From: Hyaloperonospora brassicae
Taxonomy: Eukaryota > Oomycota > Peronosporomycetes > Peronosporales > Peronosporaceae
Direction: 5' to 3'
Length of the DNA: 64,000 nt
Assembly: GCA_947650285.1 (NCBI GenBank)
Contig: CANTFL010000334.1
Span: 58,047-122,046 of the forward strand
Positions 23,275 to 36,572 of this stretch are shown here, one piece after another. The position numbers were made by a program, and so were the translations under genes. Within the stretch, counting starts at the first letter, position 1. Each line of letters starts with the position of its first letter. Below the pieces are notes generated by a model. The model made no database searches, was not told the origin of the DNA, and worked only from the letters and a program-made list of their open reading frames with translations.

Positions 23275-25984
23275 TGTGATAAAAAACGACATATCGTTCC
23301 AGCTTGAAACCGTTTCGTTTCAAAAGACGCGTGGCGCGGCGAAAGTGTAACGACGACATTACGTATGTTTGAGCTGCAATGCGCTCGAATGCAATATTGC
23401 CGTCATAAACTGTAAGCAGTGAGCACATGACCGGATTATATATGAGCACATACGAAATTTTAGTAAGCCCGAGTGCGAGAGCTTTCGATCAAAAAACTTA
23501 CGGATGATCAGCACTTGGCGAAGTTTTATCGTATATACTTCATGCTATAATGGTGAGCTAGATAATAGCCAACCGATTTGCCATATACAAATTGGCGAAT
23601 AATTTAAAAATGCAACTCTTTGCTCTCAAGAATGTTATAGGGGGATTCTGTCGAACTTCATTGAGACGAAATGTGTCACTGCAGATATAATCTCTAAAGG
23701 TACCATTTTATAATATTTATCTGCAGGTCAATATTGTTAAAATATCTGACGGCACTATACGGCACCGCTTCGCTTTTGGTTTTATTTGAAATATGAATCG
23801 AACAAACCCAATCGCCGCTGAAAGCGCGTCATGGACGGTTGACATAATTTCATATGAGTTTTTGTAGTTGGTATAGTTTGAGTACGATGTAGAAGAAGAT
23901 TGATATAGAAGACACAAATATATTGCAAACAATTTTACTTGTTCCTGAAGTTAGAAAGCTAGATTATTTAGTCTCTTCATCTGCACGTACCGTGTACGTG
24001 ACTTTGAGATCACACATTCTTGTACTGAATCGGTACAACGGTATATCAGTTAGCTAGTTAGAAGTTTATCCGATATAAATAATGACACACGCTTTCGTCG
24101 ATTCCACTGAATCGACTACATTATGCATACTCACCAACAAGCATATAGCTTCTTTTTAAGGTCTCATTTAGTCAAGCATGTCTACCGAACTATCCGGTGC
24201 ACATAATTCAAAAGTTCATATTATTTTCATAACAGCTGACACTCGCAGCAGTAATGGTAAGGAAATACTCATGTGTGGGGAAGCGGATCGGAGAATGGTG
24301 TGAAAAATAATTTGAAGACGGACTACCCTAGTACTCGATTAGTCACGAAGCCTTAATAAGTGGGTTTCGATAATACGATCAGATCTGAGAGTGGATTCGT
24401 TTCCAGAGCTGATCCGACCTAGAAGATTTTTAAAATAAGAAGGGATCTTATAATAAAGGGATATGATCTAAAGAGATTCAATCTGAGAAGGGTCCGATTC
24501 AATACTGTATGCTGACCTTAGTCACGGGTAAGGGATAAAGAAAGTGGCCTACGATGTACAAGAGACAGAGGGATTCATTAAACGATGCCTGTCGAGCTCC
24601 TTATGCTTATATAGGCGAGGTTGTAGGTTTCTATATTCGGATGGCTAACATTATACATACATCAATTGACTTAAAAATACACGCGTCAGCTCTTCCGGGC
24701 TGGATATCTGGCCTTCCGAAGACATTAAGAGTCATGCCTATCGTCTATACAAGTTTTGCATCTGGATTGTTTGGCTAGCTGCGTTCAGAACGCCCACAAA
24801 CATCAGGACAACTGCGATAGAAAGCAATAGGATAGCAACATGGATCATGATCGCGAGACGGGTTAAAATGGTCAGCAGGTCAAGCAGTTCAAGATCTTCA
24901 TTTGAAGCAAAGAGATCTCGATGGGATCTAGGTATCTCGTTTCGATTATCTAGAGGTGAACTGTGACTGAGTTACTATTTTCACGCAATTACACCCGTCC
25001 GAAACACGGTCAAGTTTATCATTGACAAGAGTTCACCGTGAAGAGTGTAGCCCGGTTTACGGACGGTTACACAAGGTGATGAAGGTTTATTACACGAAAA
25101 CGGAATACCGCCTTCGATAGTGGGTCATCTGGGCGCCAGCAGAGAGGCAGGTTCTTATCATCAATTTTGTAAACTATGCTTCACCTCACAAGTATTATTT
25201 TAAAGTGTTCCTGAAGGTTGTGACCATGTCAACATTGGCATATTTAATTTTGGTCAAGCAGTTTCGGTTGCTCTCCCTGCCTTCATTTATAGCTCGATGT
25301 AGTGTGAGAGCAAGATCAGATAGTAATAGAGGGGATCATATATCATTCAATTCAATCTTACTTGCCATCTTTAATTATAAGATACACCTGCCCCTATAGC
25401 CATCTGCATGACTCTCTTGGAGTCGTCGTTTTCTCCGCTCTCTGCTCCAGTATTACATTTAGAAGCACTTGCTGGTTTGGAAGAACTTTGTTTTACAAAA
25501 TGTATCGGGTCAACTGTTTGCGAGTAACGACACTAGGAAAGATTGTAGCGAGCGATAATGTCTTACGTTCCTGCCGATTTTGCTTTAATAATGTGTTTCG
25601 TGCAAAACTTATCCGTACAACCTAATTTTTCGTGAGCATCGTGATTTAATTGCTTGAATAAAGGCAAGATTTAATTCGGTGACTAATCATAGGACAAATA
25701 TTTGGTTCCACTTACATGACAGGGTTGGACAACTCTCCATATCTCAGAGTTCTGAATTAACAAAATCATCTTTCTGTCTACACCAGGTTTAGGTCACGCG
25801 ATTTTCTTCCTTGCGTCTTGCGCTCGTGACTCAATTTAATACTCAAGAATGGTCTCGTGACGCCATTACAAAAAGCCTTATTTATTATGGTTTAATAGAA
25901 CCAACTAGTGCTAATGCCATACAGTAGTGTAGCGCGAAATATATAGGGATTGGCTTTCCTTAGTTCTACGGGAAAAATGTAGAA
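23275..25984. other. AT-rich tract, no genes recognised
   Basis: No coding region longer than 90 codons and none with recognisable motifs. Purine-rich DNA at about 24,370-24,510 resembles, in reverse complement, the 20-21-bp minisatellite at 10.9 and 44.6 kb (words such as AAGGGATC and AGAAGGGTCCGATTC). Sequence just before 25,985 may include the start of the copia-like gag but no LTR could be made out. Confidence 0.5.
24370..24510. repeat. Possible third, reversed locus of the 20-21-bp repeat
   Basis: Read on the minus strand it gives CGGACCCTTCTCAGATTGAA, ATCCCTTTATTATAAGATCC and CCCTTCTTATTTTAAAA. This resembles the GGTCCCTTATnnnTGGAC unit but with irregular spacing. The match is weaker than that between the other two loci. 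Confidence 0.25.
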
Positions 25985-27260
25985 ATGATTGATCTATATC
26001 TCGACCAACTTGCCGAATACAGTCAAGATAAGATCATATACCTTTATAATTTAAGTCAAGTACTAGAATATTGCATCCATGAACGCTATTTTAAAATAAT
26101 ACTACTTACAAAAAGCTTATCAAATATTTATAAGGATCTGCAAGACCTCGTCGCTCAAGTGAACGATGAAGTTCTATCGCTAACCAACTAGCGCTTGGAA
26201 GATAAATTGCAGGCACTCAAAAATAAGATCGATCGATATAATTTGTAGTAGTCTTTTTTAATCGTGTTTCTAAAATTAGCGTGCTATTCATAGACGTAAC
26301 TAAATCGGACGGAAAATATTTAGTTCCGCAATACTGTTGATTTCACACGTGATGAGATAGATTATCCTCGGTGTACCAGAATATAACAAGATATAAAGCT
26401 TGCTTTGATTTTTGATTGACCGGTTCGTGGATACGAAAAGATCTAGCGACTACCAGTACAAAATCACGACCCGTCACGATCAAATCATATTAGCATCATC
26501 ATCAATAAAATTTATGCTGAAGACAGTTGTTTATAAACATTTATCGATCTGCTAGAGATCAACTGAGGATATATTAGACACCTTCATTCCATTTCATGTT
26601 CATCGATTACGTCCAAAATATCTCGCTACTGCAAGAAGCCTGGCCATGTCATATAGCAATGTTACAAGCTACAAAACCAAGGAGAAGCATGTTTATAACC
26701 ATTGACATAAACAATCACTTACCAGATATATTGATTTCGTGCTAAAGAGGTGAAAACGCCAAAGCGTCTTTAGTCAAGGTTGGTGAGAGAAGTGGATTAT
26801 TGTGAAAAGGAAGAAAGAATGACGTCAAATATGAATATCGTGTACTTAATGATAAAACTTGGTTGCTAACATATCAAGTGAAACGGATTACATGTCACTC
26901 TAATATTCGAAGTGGCGCTGTTTAAAACGTCTTGCTACTAGATAATGATACAACCTGGTGCATCGTAAGTCACAAGACTGAATACCACTTCCACTGGTGC
27001 TAGCTCATTGAAAGAAGGTGTTGCAACTACCGTATCTAAAGCATATCAATTTTACATTTTTCAAGTTATAGGTTGCTATCAGAATTATATCATGGATTAT
27101 ACTTACCCACCAATGCAAAAACGTAATGTGTGACATCGCCTACCAAATTTTAACTACAACTTTGTCGACTTTATTACAATTCAAATTGTTTATGCACGAG
27201 TGCGTGCCTTCCATATCCATTACTAGTGTAAAAATTCATGGATCTTAAGTAGAAGTTAAT
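25985..27260 (+). pseudogene. Decayed copia-like gag and protease
   Basis: A gag-type stretch LTKSLSNIYKDLQDLVAQVN, continuing past one stop as RLEDKLQALKNKID, fits the C-terminal gag region of Ty1/copia elements. At 26,621-26,680 the zinc knuckle reads SRYCKKPGHVI-stop-QCYKLQNQ: CxxCxxxxHxxxxC with the first Cys changed to Ser by a TGT-to-TCT change. A protease-like part follows: LLDNDTTWCIVSHKTEYH (about 26,932-26,985), where D-S/T-G-A is normal, and LYHGLYLPTNAKT near 27,090-27,125. Many stops. Integrase or RT downstream could not be read. The element is much more decayed and AT-rich than the Ty3 copies. Confidence 0.55.
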
Positions 27261-30200
27261 GCAGCAGACCTCAGTAGAAAAGTCAAGATGTGAACGATCT
27301 ATATCTTGTATCGTGTAAAGATCATCTCTGTTATGACTATGATGATACGGTGTCACAATCAATTATTACGCTTCTAGATAAGATAAGATTGTGTCAATGA
27401 TGTACTTTATGTTAGAACAAAAACCTTCGCGTCGTATTTGTATATATTTATGCTGTAAAACTAAATGCATTTCTTATCAACCGTTGTCATTTCGCTTGTT
27501 CAAGGTATAGGAGAGCTTCATTGACGTGTTTGTCGTCGAAAAGATTCAGAAATACTTTATAGGATTCGTATTCTTTTATAATTATTATTATTTGGAAATC
27601 GTATTCTCAACAGGGTTCAACTATATTAGATGTACTTACAAAGATCCTATTCTTAATAGAAGCATATCAAGGTATGTGTGAGTAAAGTATAATATGGCTC
27701 ATTTGTCTCCCCACTCGATTTCTTCCTAGCATCATCGACCATTTGATCAAATGCCAGATCGTTTCATATGTTTGTTTTCGATCCGCCTCAAAAGTAATAT
27801 CAAACTCGGATCGCAATCGGAATTCATAAAATATAGCCTTTTTCAAGCATCGTGAAACAATTATTGGCGTGTGGCTCTTTTGGGACTACCTATATTTCCT
27901 GGTGTTCTATCGTCAGATGCGAATAATATTCGCTACCGAAAGCGAACTGTTGTCGATTCAATTTATTAAGTATTTTAAACGAGTCGGGCGAAAAGTGTAC
28001 AATTTTTGAAACCCTAATACAGATACTGAAAGCGAAAAACATTATAACGAAATTTTAAATCTCATCTTAATCATTCGGACCTAATGATCATATAGTTTCA
28101 GCTAAATGTCTTAATGTTGATACGGGCAAGGTTAAAACCATCGCCGAGTGTCCAACGACTACCAACTCAAACAAAAATCGAATTTATAGGGTTTATCTGG
28201 TTACTGTCGTATCATTGTCTAAAACTAGGCAGTCTCTCATCTGTACGGAAAACTCACATCCTATCAGTACAAATGCACTCAAGTAACATATGCATCTGCA
28301 CGTTGCATTTGCGTTTAAATTTTTATCGTCACTCTGTTCAAGATCACTCTTTGCTTGCTTCTTTAAGAGAATGAAAATAAACGAGCGTCATTAGACGACA
28401 AACGAAGTGGAATATTCGCGGTTCATCTTGCAGGAAAGGCGGCGTCGCTTCACTTAGACGTAAAAATTTCTGCTCAACTTCTTCAATAGTGCATGCTTCA
28501 CAATTAATTGCCATTCGATACATAGAAATATCCTAGCTCGTTATTAATGTTCGAAGTTGTTGTGGAGTAACGATCACAAAATTAGTGTTGCTATAATGAC
28601 TAAAGCGAAACTAGTATCGCTCCTATCCAGAGAAAACATTTCCGCTTAACATTCAATTTAGTGCTTTGAAAGAGTACGACTCGTCAAGTCAGCAAGCTAC
28701 GATAGATAAATAAATGTACATTGTGATCATAGTCGAAGCCTTTGCATGGCTTAACAAATTTATGAACGAACTGAGACGCCTTCACAAAGCACGAATATCT
28801 TTCAGATTAATAGTGCAATCGAATATTATGATGTTTCTGCGCCATAGGACGCCTTAGCCTAAACGTACCGATCTAAAGACATTCATTCTATGAATTTATA
28901 TTCATTTATCAAGATCTTGTACCTGGTGGCTGACACACGTCATATTTCAACACCTGATCAAGTGTTCTAGTATCACTTACAATCGTTCCCATTCCTTGTG
29001 AATCATACAAATTATATCGGCTATTGAATGACGTGTAACCCCATTACAATGACCATATACAGACACCCAGACGACTGACAATTGGGGAGGGTATAGTTTT
29101 ATTGTGCAAAACGATTTCATTACCTTACGTGCCCGTTATAGAAACGGGACGCACTGTTTTTATATGCATGATACGATGATGATATTTATCGTGTTTGGAA
29201 TTGCATAAAGAGTTCGATCCTACAAATTGTGATGCGGTAGAAAATGATTCTTAGTTCCTCTGTGCAAGCTGCGTTGATCGATCTTTAAAATGCCTTGTAC
29301 ACTGGAGATAAAAATTCCACCTTCTTTTGTAATCGCTTGGGTACTCGATCATCGGAAAGTCCAAAATATAAAAAATGAATGGGGAGTCTTCACCCGTATT
29401 AGGATTTTTACCGAAGTCTATGGTAGCCGACCAAAATACCAGTTTAAGATACTGCCTATCTTATGTCAAAAATGCTACCATGTTTCTTGCTTGTCTAACC
29501 AATCCGGTCTTGCCTATATAGGAACTGCTTTTAATATGGTCAATTTACCAAGTGTTTAAAGGTCTTAATTTAATATAAACACATCCAAATTTGAGGTTTA
29601 TGCGAACATTTTAGTGATCTGAATGTATATTACAACAGTGCTATAGACCTCTGATTACTTACAAGGCGATGTATGGATCAGGTGCTTCATAAATCGTAAA
29701 CGATTATGTACATGAAGGAACTGCAGAGTTTAAAAATTATGTTGGATTTAATCTCCATATAAAATGATCTTAAATAAAATGAATTCGCTTTGTAAAGTAA
29801 TTAATTTAAAAATTATTACACGTATTATTGTAAAAAAACTTCGAAAATTACCTGAACTCAATAATCCCTGTTATAGGATTCAGTTTGTACCATGAAAACT
29901 ACAAGAACTACATTTGTGTTTTATTTTTATCAGTTAAACCAGATATGAAAAAAATTTTACAACTAAAATTAGCAAACTATAGATGTATTTATCATAAATT
30001 GACTAAGAGCACTGATTATATATTTATGGTGTTCAAAATCGGTCGGGACATCTAAAATTGAGCTCGTGTCGGTAAGGCGGATATCGGTTGCAATCATATA
30101 TCCCCGAATCGTTGTCGCGATCGAAAACCATTGGTTTGTAGTCACGGTCGGATGACGCAAATTGTATTTGCGATCGAATAACATTATTGACCATATCAAT

Positions 30201-31085
30201 TTGACCACAAATCACCCATCGCTGACCTAAGTGCGCTCAAAATTTCAAATTGTTTTAGAATCGATATAGCCTACTGATTCGTGGAGTCACGTCGATCGTG
30301 TAGATCTCAATTGCATTATACTCTTATGCACAAACGAGCGGTCCGTGCAAAAATGTGGCCTAATTCATGCACCTTTTAAATTCCCACTCCTAAATTTTAC
30401 AAGGGTAGTCTCTTCTTTTAATCATGTTATTGTTTGATGCAATTTGGAAAGAATCTAAAATTTTGGTTTACTCTTGATCCGTCTTCCGCAAAAAAGTTTG
30501 GTCAATTTCAGTATAGCCTTTCGCTAGGCATAACCGAAGTGCAGTGCAGATGTGCTCTTTAATTTGTTCATAGGTCGCTATGGCTTCCTTGTTGGACATA
30601 TTAACATCGTTCACCTTGACAGACGATCTCAATTATCGGTAGATTGCAGATGATTATGCTCCTGCTTCAGTAAGCACGTCTTACTTACGTATATACCCAG
30701 TAAAATATTGATCATTGTTTCTTCTCCAGCGTCTACTTCGTGATCTTTGTCCGAAGCTACCTTAGATTAAAGTCAAGATTGGTCGAAGTGTATATTTTCG
30801 AAAAAGGTACGCAATCTGTTAGGAGCCTAGTGCGTCGTATCCTGGTGTACCTGTGCACGTGATAAACTTACTACAAGTCCAAGTATCGATAGAATTTAAC
30901 TCAGATTAACTCCTTAGTACGAATAGTCTTCCCTGATTTCAATAGATCCATTTATTTGGGTGTCGACATCTTAATAGCTCAATATGGGTTGGATCCCCAT
31001 TGATGATACAAAAGCATGCGACGAGCCGTACCCTCTCTTTTAAATATGGCTTTCAACTTACGTCACGTCTAAAGGTACTCCCACA
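27261..31085. other. AT-rich tract, nothing recognised
   Basis: Expected to contain any remaining integrase, RT or LTR of the copia-like element if they survive, but I could not read any of them. Open frames are short (longest 89 codons at 29,290-29,559 +) and featureless. Confidence 0.5.
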
Positions 31086-31390
31086 GACCCCAGTGGCCTA
31101 GTGGTAGACCACTAAAGCTTGGACCGAGTGGTACCTGGGTCGATATCCTGGAGGGGGGGTTCGATAACAGGGCGCCGGATATAGGCTATTAAGGTATGAC
31201 GAGAACCACCCAATGGAGGGCCGCCCTGCCAACCCGCACCGAAGCGTGTGTGATAGTTGGGTGGGCTAAAGGCCCTACTAGCCGAAAAGCCCCATAGTGT
31301 AATGAGGGGTGTGGACCCTGGTGAGTTCAAACCGAGCCGCGGTACTCGCAGAGCACAACCGGGAGGTCTGAGGGGTCAAACGGCATAAAT
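31086..31390 (+). repeat. SINE-like, tRNA-headed GC-rich island
   Basis: A GC-rich block inside AT-rich DNA. TGGCCTAGTGG (about 31,090) fits the RNA polymerase III A box TRGCnnAGYGG, and GGGTCGATATCC (about 31,136-31,147) is close to the B box GGTTCGAnnCC. The A-to-B spacing is about 45 bp, normal for tRNA-derived promoters. The body that follows is unrelated to a tRNA, so a tRNA-derived SINE is more likely than a tRNA gene. No tail repeat or target duplication could be identified, and a cloverleaf was not verified. Confidence 0.4.
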
Positions 31391-33967
31391 CTCTATAGGT
31401 ATTCCATATAACATGTATCAGGGAGGACCTCTGACACATTTAGCCTTCCATTTCGTTACATATACGTTGATAAAGGCCCCTCAATCAAATACCGAATCTT
31501 TTATTTTGATAGATTATGGTGGACTTGAGATATCGCGCAGCTTTTCTAGCATATACATGTACCCTCTACAACAGCGTTGAAAGTTAGAAAGATTTATAGA
31601 ATTAGTACAAGAATTTTTACAATTCCCGAGAAGTGAAGGATCTCAAGGTATTTTGCTAGGTTACAAGTTATTAGTCTATAGAACTTAAGCAGGTACATTT
31701 TTCCAAATTGTTACTTGTCTCACGTCAACAAATTGAAGACACGGATCGTGTGGCTATGGAATGACGGAAGGGTTGAAATCACACTAATCATATCTACGTA
31801 AAATTATTGGACCTGCGCTCGCCTATACTTACGACCTTTAAAATTACCATACATATTGATAAGGTTTCAGTATTATTTGAAATTTTCCGTAAACAATCGG
31901 CTACTGTTTTTGCCCTCGCCAACGATTTCGATGCGCGAGGTCGATTTTGGATCAAGGAGGCGAGAAAGTATAACAGATGAGCAGCTCTAATATTCAGCTG
32001 ATATGGAATCACAACAAACGTAACTAGATTAACGCTAAGTCGATCGCAATTTATTGGCGACCTAATTGTCTCATCTGGACGTAAAACACCATCAGCTAAT
32101 GATGGTCGCGGCAGTTGGGGAGTACAATGGTGATCTCATGAAGATTACAATAATCATATGACAGAATGACGTGAACATGGAGTCCTCGATCAAGGTGATC
32201 TACTCACGCGTTTGGACAACCCTATGTTAATTACAGCTATGTATAAATTAATAAAAGGCGTCGCAGCTATCGCAACGGTAACCTTCAAAATAGGAAGTGC
32301 AACGAGCAAGTTCGCTGACAGTGCGACTGCTTTATAGCGTACCAGACGGAGTAATACCATCTCTGGACCCATCCAACATTCGTTCCGCTGTCTGAATTCG
32401 ACAATCGTTGCCCTATCTCACTAGACCTTCAGTTCGATTGCAAGATTGATTGCGTGAAATATTATAAGCCATATCTTGCAAAAAAAATTAGATAGCATAT
32501 ATAATTTCGCTCCGACCGATAGCCATACGTCGCACCGCATCTTCAAATACCCGTACCCGACAGATCTAAACGTAATGATCTATTGCAGTCGGTACACCCA
32601 TCCCAATTTTTCTATCTCGTAACGACACTGCGCGATTTTTATAAACGGCGTGTGTAGGGAACCGTCGAACATTATCGATAAAGCGCTCAGTATGACAATG
32701 GGACACTGAAGCCTATGTAATATAGTTATAAGAACTATATATGAATTGCGTTTCCCAACACCAACCTGCCTCGCTATCCCTGGATTCTTGACCATCCTGA
32801 TCGATTTTCTATATCAACGTAAGATTTATAGGCTTGTTCTATTCGCGTTGTTAGTTCGATCATATTCTCGGAAAAGTATACTTATCTAATTCTCATCATT
32901 TTTAAAGCCATATTGACATATAAATTTTCGCCACGAATTTCTCAATCTCGTACTCTCATTGATATTGATTGACTTTCCATCTTTTTAATAATATTTTATG
33001 TATAGCAGATATACATTTAATTACCAATGCTCCGTGTGTGCGAACGATACATACATACGAAATTTTGATGGCTCACCAGTTAGTTACAATACGCCTATAT
33101 CAATTTATTGAGTCCCGGAACTACCAAACTATATCTGTAGCCTCTCCTTTATTGCCTATCTACCTCCCGCAGTGTCGATATGATGAGGTCTTGGCATCTT
33201 TACCCCGAGAGCGGACAGAATTGGCCACGAAACAGATCCATTTAGACAAAAATGTTAAAGAAAACTAGTGTGGCCTCCACTTTATCTGCAAACTGAGTAA
33301 ATATATGGATCCGATTGATGTACTATCTTCGTCCCGAATAGGTCCATGTGTGGTATCCAGATCTTTGAACACGGCAGAATAGCACATAGAGCATCTAATA
33401 AACGCCTGAACACAGTGATGTATTGTAGAGCCATCAATGATCTAGTAACAATCATTTTGCGATGATCACTATAGATATTCCTTACCATTCCGGATAATAA
33501 GTTCATAACGCACAGGTTTCAATTTGTTGTAGTATTTATTACAAATGCATCTTTATATTAATTTTTATTTGATTCGATCGAGTCCATTATTATATTTCTT
33601 CATATAGTCATCGGCCGTAATCGCACTATGAGTTACCTTACTCATTCCGCACGTTACCGTTCCATTTTCGCCTTCACCCTTCTGAATATTGTTTAGGCAC
33701 CCGTACGAATAATATGATCACTACAAACCACACATTGCATGTCAGCCATACAATTTTAACCCGTCTGGCCACATGATTTTGAATCGACTCCGGATAAGAA
33801 ATTCCTATTGAACACCTATATTCAAGATCCTCATTTAAGACCAGACTTGTTCACGCAGGATTGGTCGCTGAAATGTATCAGTATCCAAGAAGTGACGTTA
33901 TACGCGACCGAAACATGTTCAATAACCTTATTGAAAATCGTTTGTTTATATTACTTAGGATCGTTTT
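31391..33967. other. AT-rich tract before the hAT element
   Basis: No recognisable coding sequence. Bases 31,455-31,512 share a patchy match with 41,376-41,430 (CATAT..GTTGATA.AGGCCC, then TTTTATTT), suggesting the two sites hold copies of one old dispersed repeat. Longest open frame is 99 codons (32,969-33,268 +) and featureless. Confidence 0.45.
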
Positions 33968-33975
33968 CCTATAGA
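33968..33975. repeat. Left target-site duplication of the hAT element
   Basis: CCTATAGA directly outside the left inverted repeat, identical to 36,573-36,580. Confidence 0.92.
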
Positions 33976-33995
33976 CAGGCCTCCCTATTTACGGG
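33976..33995 (+). repeat. Left terminal inverted repeat of the hAT element
   Basis: CAGGCCTCCCTATTTACGGG; the complement of the right end differs by one base (C versus T at the tenth position). Confidence 0.92.
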
Positions 33996-34064
33996 TCTAC
34001 CGTAAATACGGTAAATAAGCTATTTACGGGACGAGGTACGACCTTAGATACGGTTGTTTACGGG
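33986..34064. promoter_or_regulatory. Left subterminal repeats of the hAT element
   Basis: Four to five copies of TTTACGG or its complement CCGTAAA, e.g. TATTTACGGG at 33,986 and 34,021, CCGTAAATA at 34,000 and GTTTACGGGC near 34,056. Such clustered subterminal words are typical transposase-binding sites in hAT elements; binding here is inferred. Confidence 0.5.
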
Positions 34065-34147
34065 CCCTTATTTAAACTTCTACGAAGAGCGAAAGCAGTT
34101 GGGACAAATGAATATTCAAGGACCGTGTTTGTATTCATTGTCTCCGC

Positions 34148-36332
34148 TTAGAATATTAGTGTCTGCAGAAGCCTGAACTGCCTTGAGAGCATCAGGCCTT
34201 CCAGGAAAAAGTCTGTCAAGCTCATCCAATGGATGTATTTTTCCCTTTTTAGAATGGATAAGTCGCTCTCTACAGAGGACGTTCCCGGAAAAGTGCTTGC
34301 CAGTCCACCAGAAAACATCTCCAGCTTCCTAAATCGATCACTTGTGAGTTTCCAGGCCTTGCTGAAGGGCGATTGGTTTGTACACTCGTCCAATGCATTA
34401 CGGAAGGGCTCTGTCTTGCGGTCAGCATTTTTGAGATCACAAACTCGGTTTTATAGAGTCCATTGTCGCTCCTGGAGAAATAGGGGCTTAACGAGCAGCA
34501 AGACGTTTACGTTGTGCGCATACAATAGAGGTAAAGTTACGTCCATTCAGTGTCACCAGCTCGTGCGGCAGCACCAGTAGCAACACGTCCAAGGAAAAGC
34601 CATTCAAGGAGTTTCGTTTGGCCACGACTTCGTCCAGCCCAGCGATCAAATTTAGCAGGCCCTTGCTCAAATTGTTTGCCAGGTATTCCATGCTAGCTTG
34701 CCTGGCATGTTGCATGCGATCGGATACAAAACCATTCATGTCTTCCAGAAACGTGGTCATATCTGCGACACGAGCTGAGAAGAAATCGTTGCCGGACACA
34801 GTGTCTCTCTCATTTTCGATGTCTTCACGCTGACCAGAAGCTGATTGCCCGTTGGTTTGACATACTCTTTGTAGCAAGTCCGTAAATCGGCGATGGCTTG
34901 GCGCTGCCGTGAGACCAGAGTGTCATACTTCTGAAGTTGCTTGAAGGTAGCGGTGGCGGCTGCGGACACATCTTCGACGAACATCAGGACTACCCACCAT
35001 TCATACGGCGGTTTGCAGGACGAATTCTTCGTCTCCAGGTACTCTCTGGTGGCCACACGGTGCGTTTCGAACCAGCTGGCGACCTTTGACATGGATTCCC
35101 ACCTTGTTTCTGCGAGTGTGCGACATTTCGTTCCCATGTCGTCATTCAGGATCTTTCGACGGCGCAGGTATCCAATGAGTGCTGTTAGCATTAACACAAA
35201 ACATTTTCCATCAATTTTTCGTAGAACGATCGCAACTTCAAGTCCAATTGATGTGAACCACACCAGATGCGGTAAAAGCCAGGAAATGCTGCTTGTTTAA
35301 ATAGCGTGTACATTACGCCAATGTGGCTGGTCATTTGCGGTTCGCCGCCGTTGAGATTGAAATCAGCATAATCTTCCAATCAGTGCAGAGTACATCCAGC
35401 ACTGTCAAAGCGTGGCGGTACACTTCTGCTGCCGTATGCCTGCGGGAAACCGGAACCCCAATCAAGTGCATGTTGAGGTTCTCGCCATGCCAGAAGAGCC
35501 GAATGCGGATATCGAGGTAAGAAGTCGACATGTGAGTGGACATATCCAACGCAATTTAGACTGCCCATCTATTTTCCAAGATGTCCTGGATATGTTGCAG
35601 GTTCAAGGCCAGAATAAAGCGAGCGTACTGAGCGACCCTTTCATCCTTGGAAGTGCCGATCTCCGCAACGCCGGTGACTTCTTTCGTCATGGTAACCAGA
35701 AATTATGCTTGGCGAAAGGAAACTTTAGTGCTGAGGAATCCCGCCACCAGATTGACTTGCTTAGGATTCAAGATGTCGATTCGATATTTGGTTGTGGCCA
35801 ATCCTGGGTCTTCAACGGTAATGGGATCGAGATCTTTGAAGATTTTTAGTGGTCTTTCCCTGCACATGTTCGGCAGCCCACCGTCGTCGTCCTGGTCGAG
35901 AAGTAGGTTTCCGATGATGACGTCGACAACCGCTTTGTTAGTGTAAAGCTGCATTTCTGTCTTCTTGCCGGCCAAGTGCGACGGAATGGTGATCCTGTGC
36001 CTAACTGGTGCATCTCTTTGGAAAAAGGTGGCGTTCTGGTCCCTGGCCAGGATCTTGAGTTGGTCCTAGCGAGCCTTGTCCTGGCGGCTAAAGTGCTGTA
36101 CGTAAATGTGGGTTAGAATTGATTTAGCGAAAGACTTAATATTTTCGGTTCTGCGCCGCTTCCGTTCTTCCTGGGCGGTGATCGTGTATGTGTCCTCTTG
36201 GCCAAAGTACATACAGAAGAGAAAAAATACTGAAACGACCTCCGACGTGGCTGCGTCCCGACTTGCGATGGAAAGTCCGTAGTTGACTCGGTGGTCTGGG
36301 TTGATGGGAGTACGCCGCGTACCGCGCGGCAT
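34148..36332 (-). pseudogene. hAT-like transposase, broken
   Basis: Likely start ATG at 36,332 (MPRGTRRTP) or the upstream in-frame ATG at 36,440. The N-terminal half is one frame down to about 35,331, with in-frame stops at about 36,066, 35,700 and 35,565; it includes VAQYARFILALNLQHIQDIL and ALDMSTHMSTSYLDIRIRLF. The rest shifts frame at about 35,330, 35,240, 34,800 and 34,450, with WCGSHQLDLKLRSFYEKLME, KCRTLAETRWESMSKVASWF and a C-terminal dimerisation region GGLASTFPGTSSVESDLSIL followed by LTDFFLEGLM. The RNase H-like DDE fold with C-terminal dimerisation is expected of the family. About 730 codons long. Not functional as read; sequencing error cannot explain this many lesions. Confidence 0.85.
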
Positions 36333-36552
36333 AGCGGGAGCACGGGAGTTGAGTGTGAAGATGGTAATAAGGCGTGCTTGAGACAGAGTGCGAGGAGAGG
36401 GGAGGTGGGGAGGGTGAGTTAAAGGAGGGTAGACAGGCAAGAGCGCCGGTATGTATTAGGGTGCCGCCAATAAAAGACGTATTATTAAAGTCCTCATTTA
36501 CAAGAGAACCGTGACCTTATTTGCGGTTTTTTACGGTACAAGTACTATTTTT

Positions 36553-36572
36553 CCCGTAAATAAGGAGGCCTG
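36553..36572 (-). repeat. Right terminal inverted repeat of the hAT element
   Basis: CCCGTAAATAAGGAGGCCTG, inverted match to 33,976-33,995 (19 of 20). Nearby TTTACGGTACA (about 36,530) and TTTGCGG belong to the subterminal repeat set. Confidence 0.92.

Larger units (their letters stand above)
33976..36572 (-). mobile_element. hAT-type DNA transposon, structurally complete (2,597 bp)
   Basis: Left end CAGGCCTCCCTATTTACGGG (33,976-33,995) and right end CCCGTAAATAAGGAGGCCTG (36,553-36,572) are inverted repeats matching at 19 of 20 bases, with the CAG...CTG termini common in hAT elements. Identical 8-bp direct repeats CCTATAGA flank it at 33,968-33,975 and 36,573-36,580, the target duplication length of this superfamily. 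Subterminal TTTACGG/CCGTAAA words recur at both ends. The single gene inside is transcribed leftwards and is a pseudogene, so mobility would need transposase from another copy. Confidence 0.92.
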
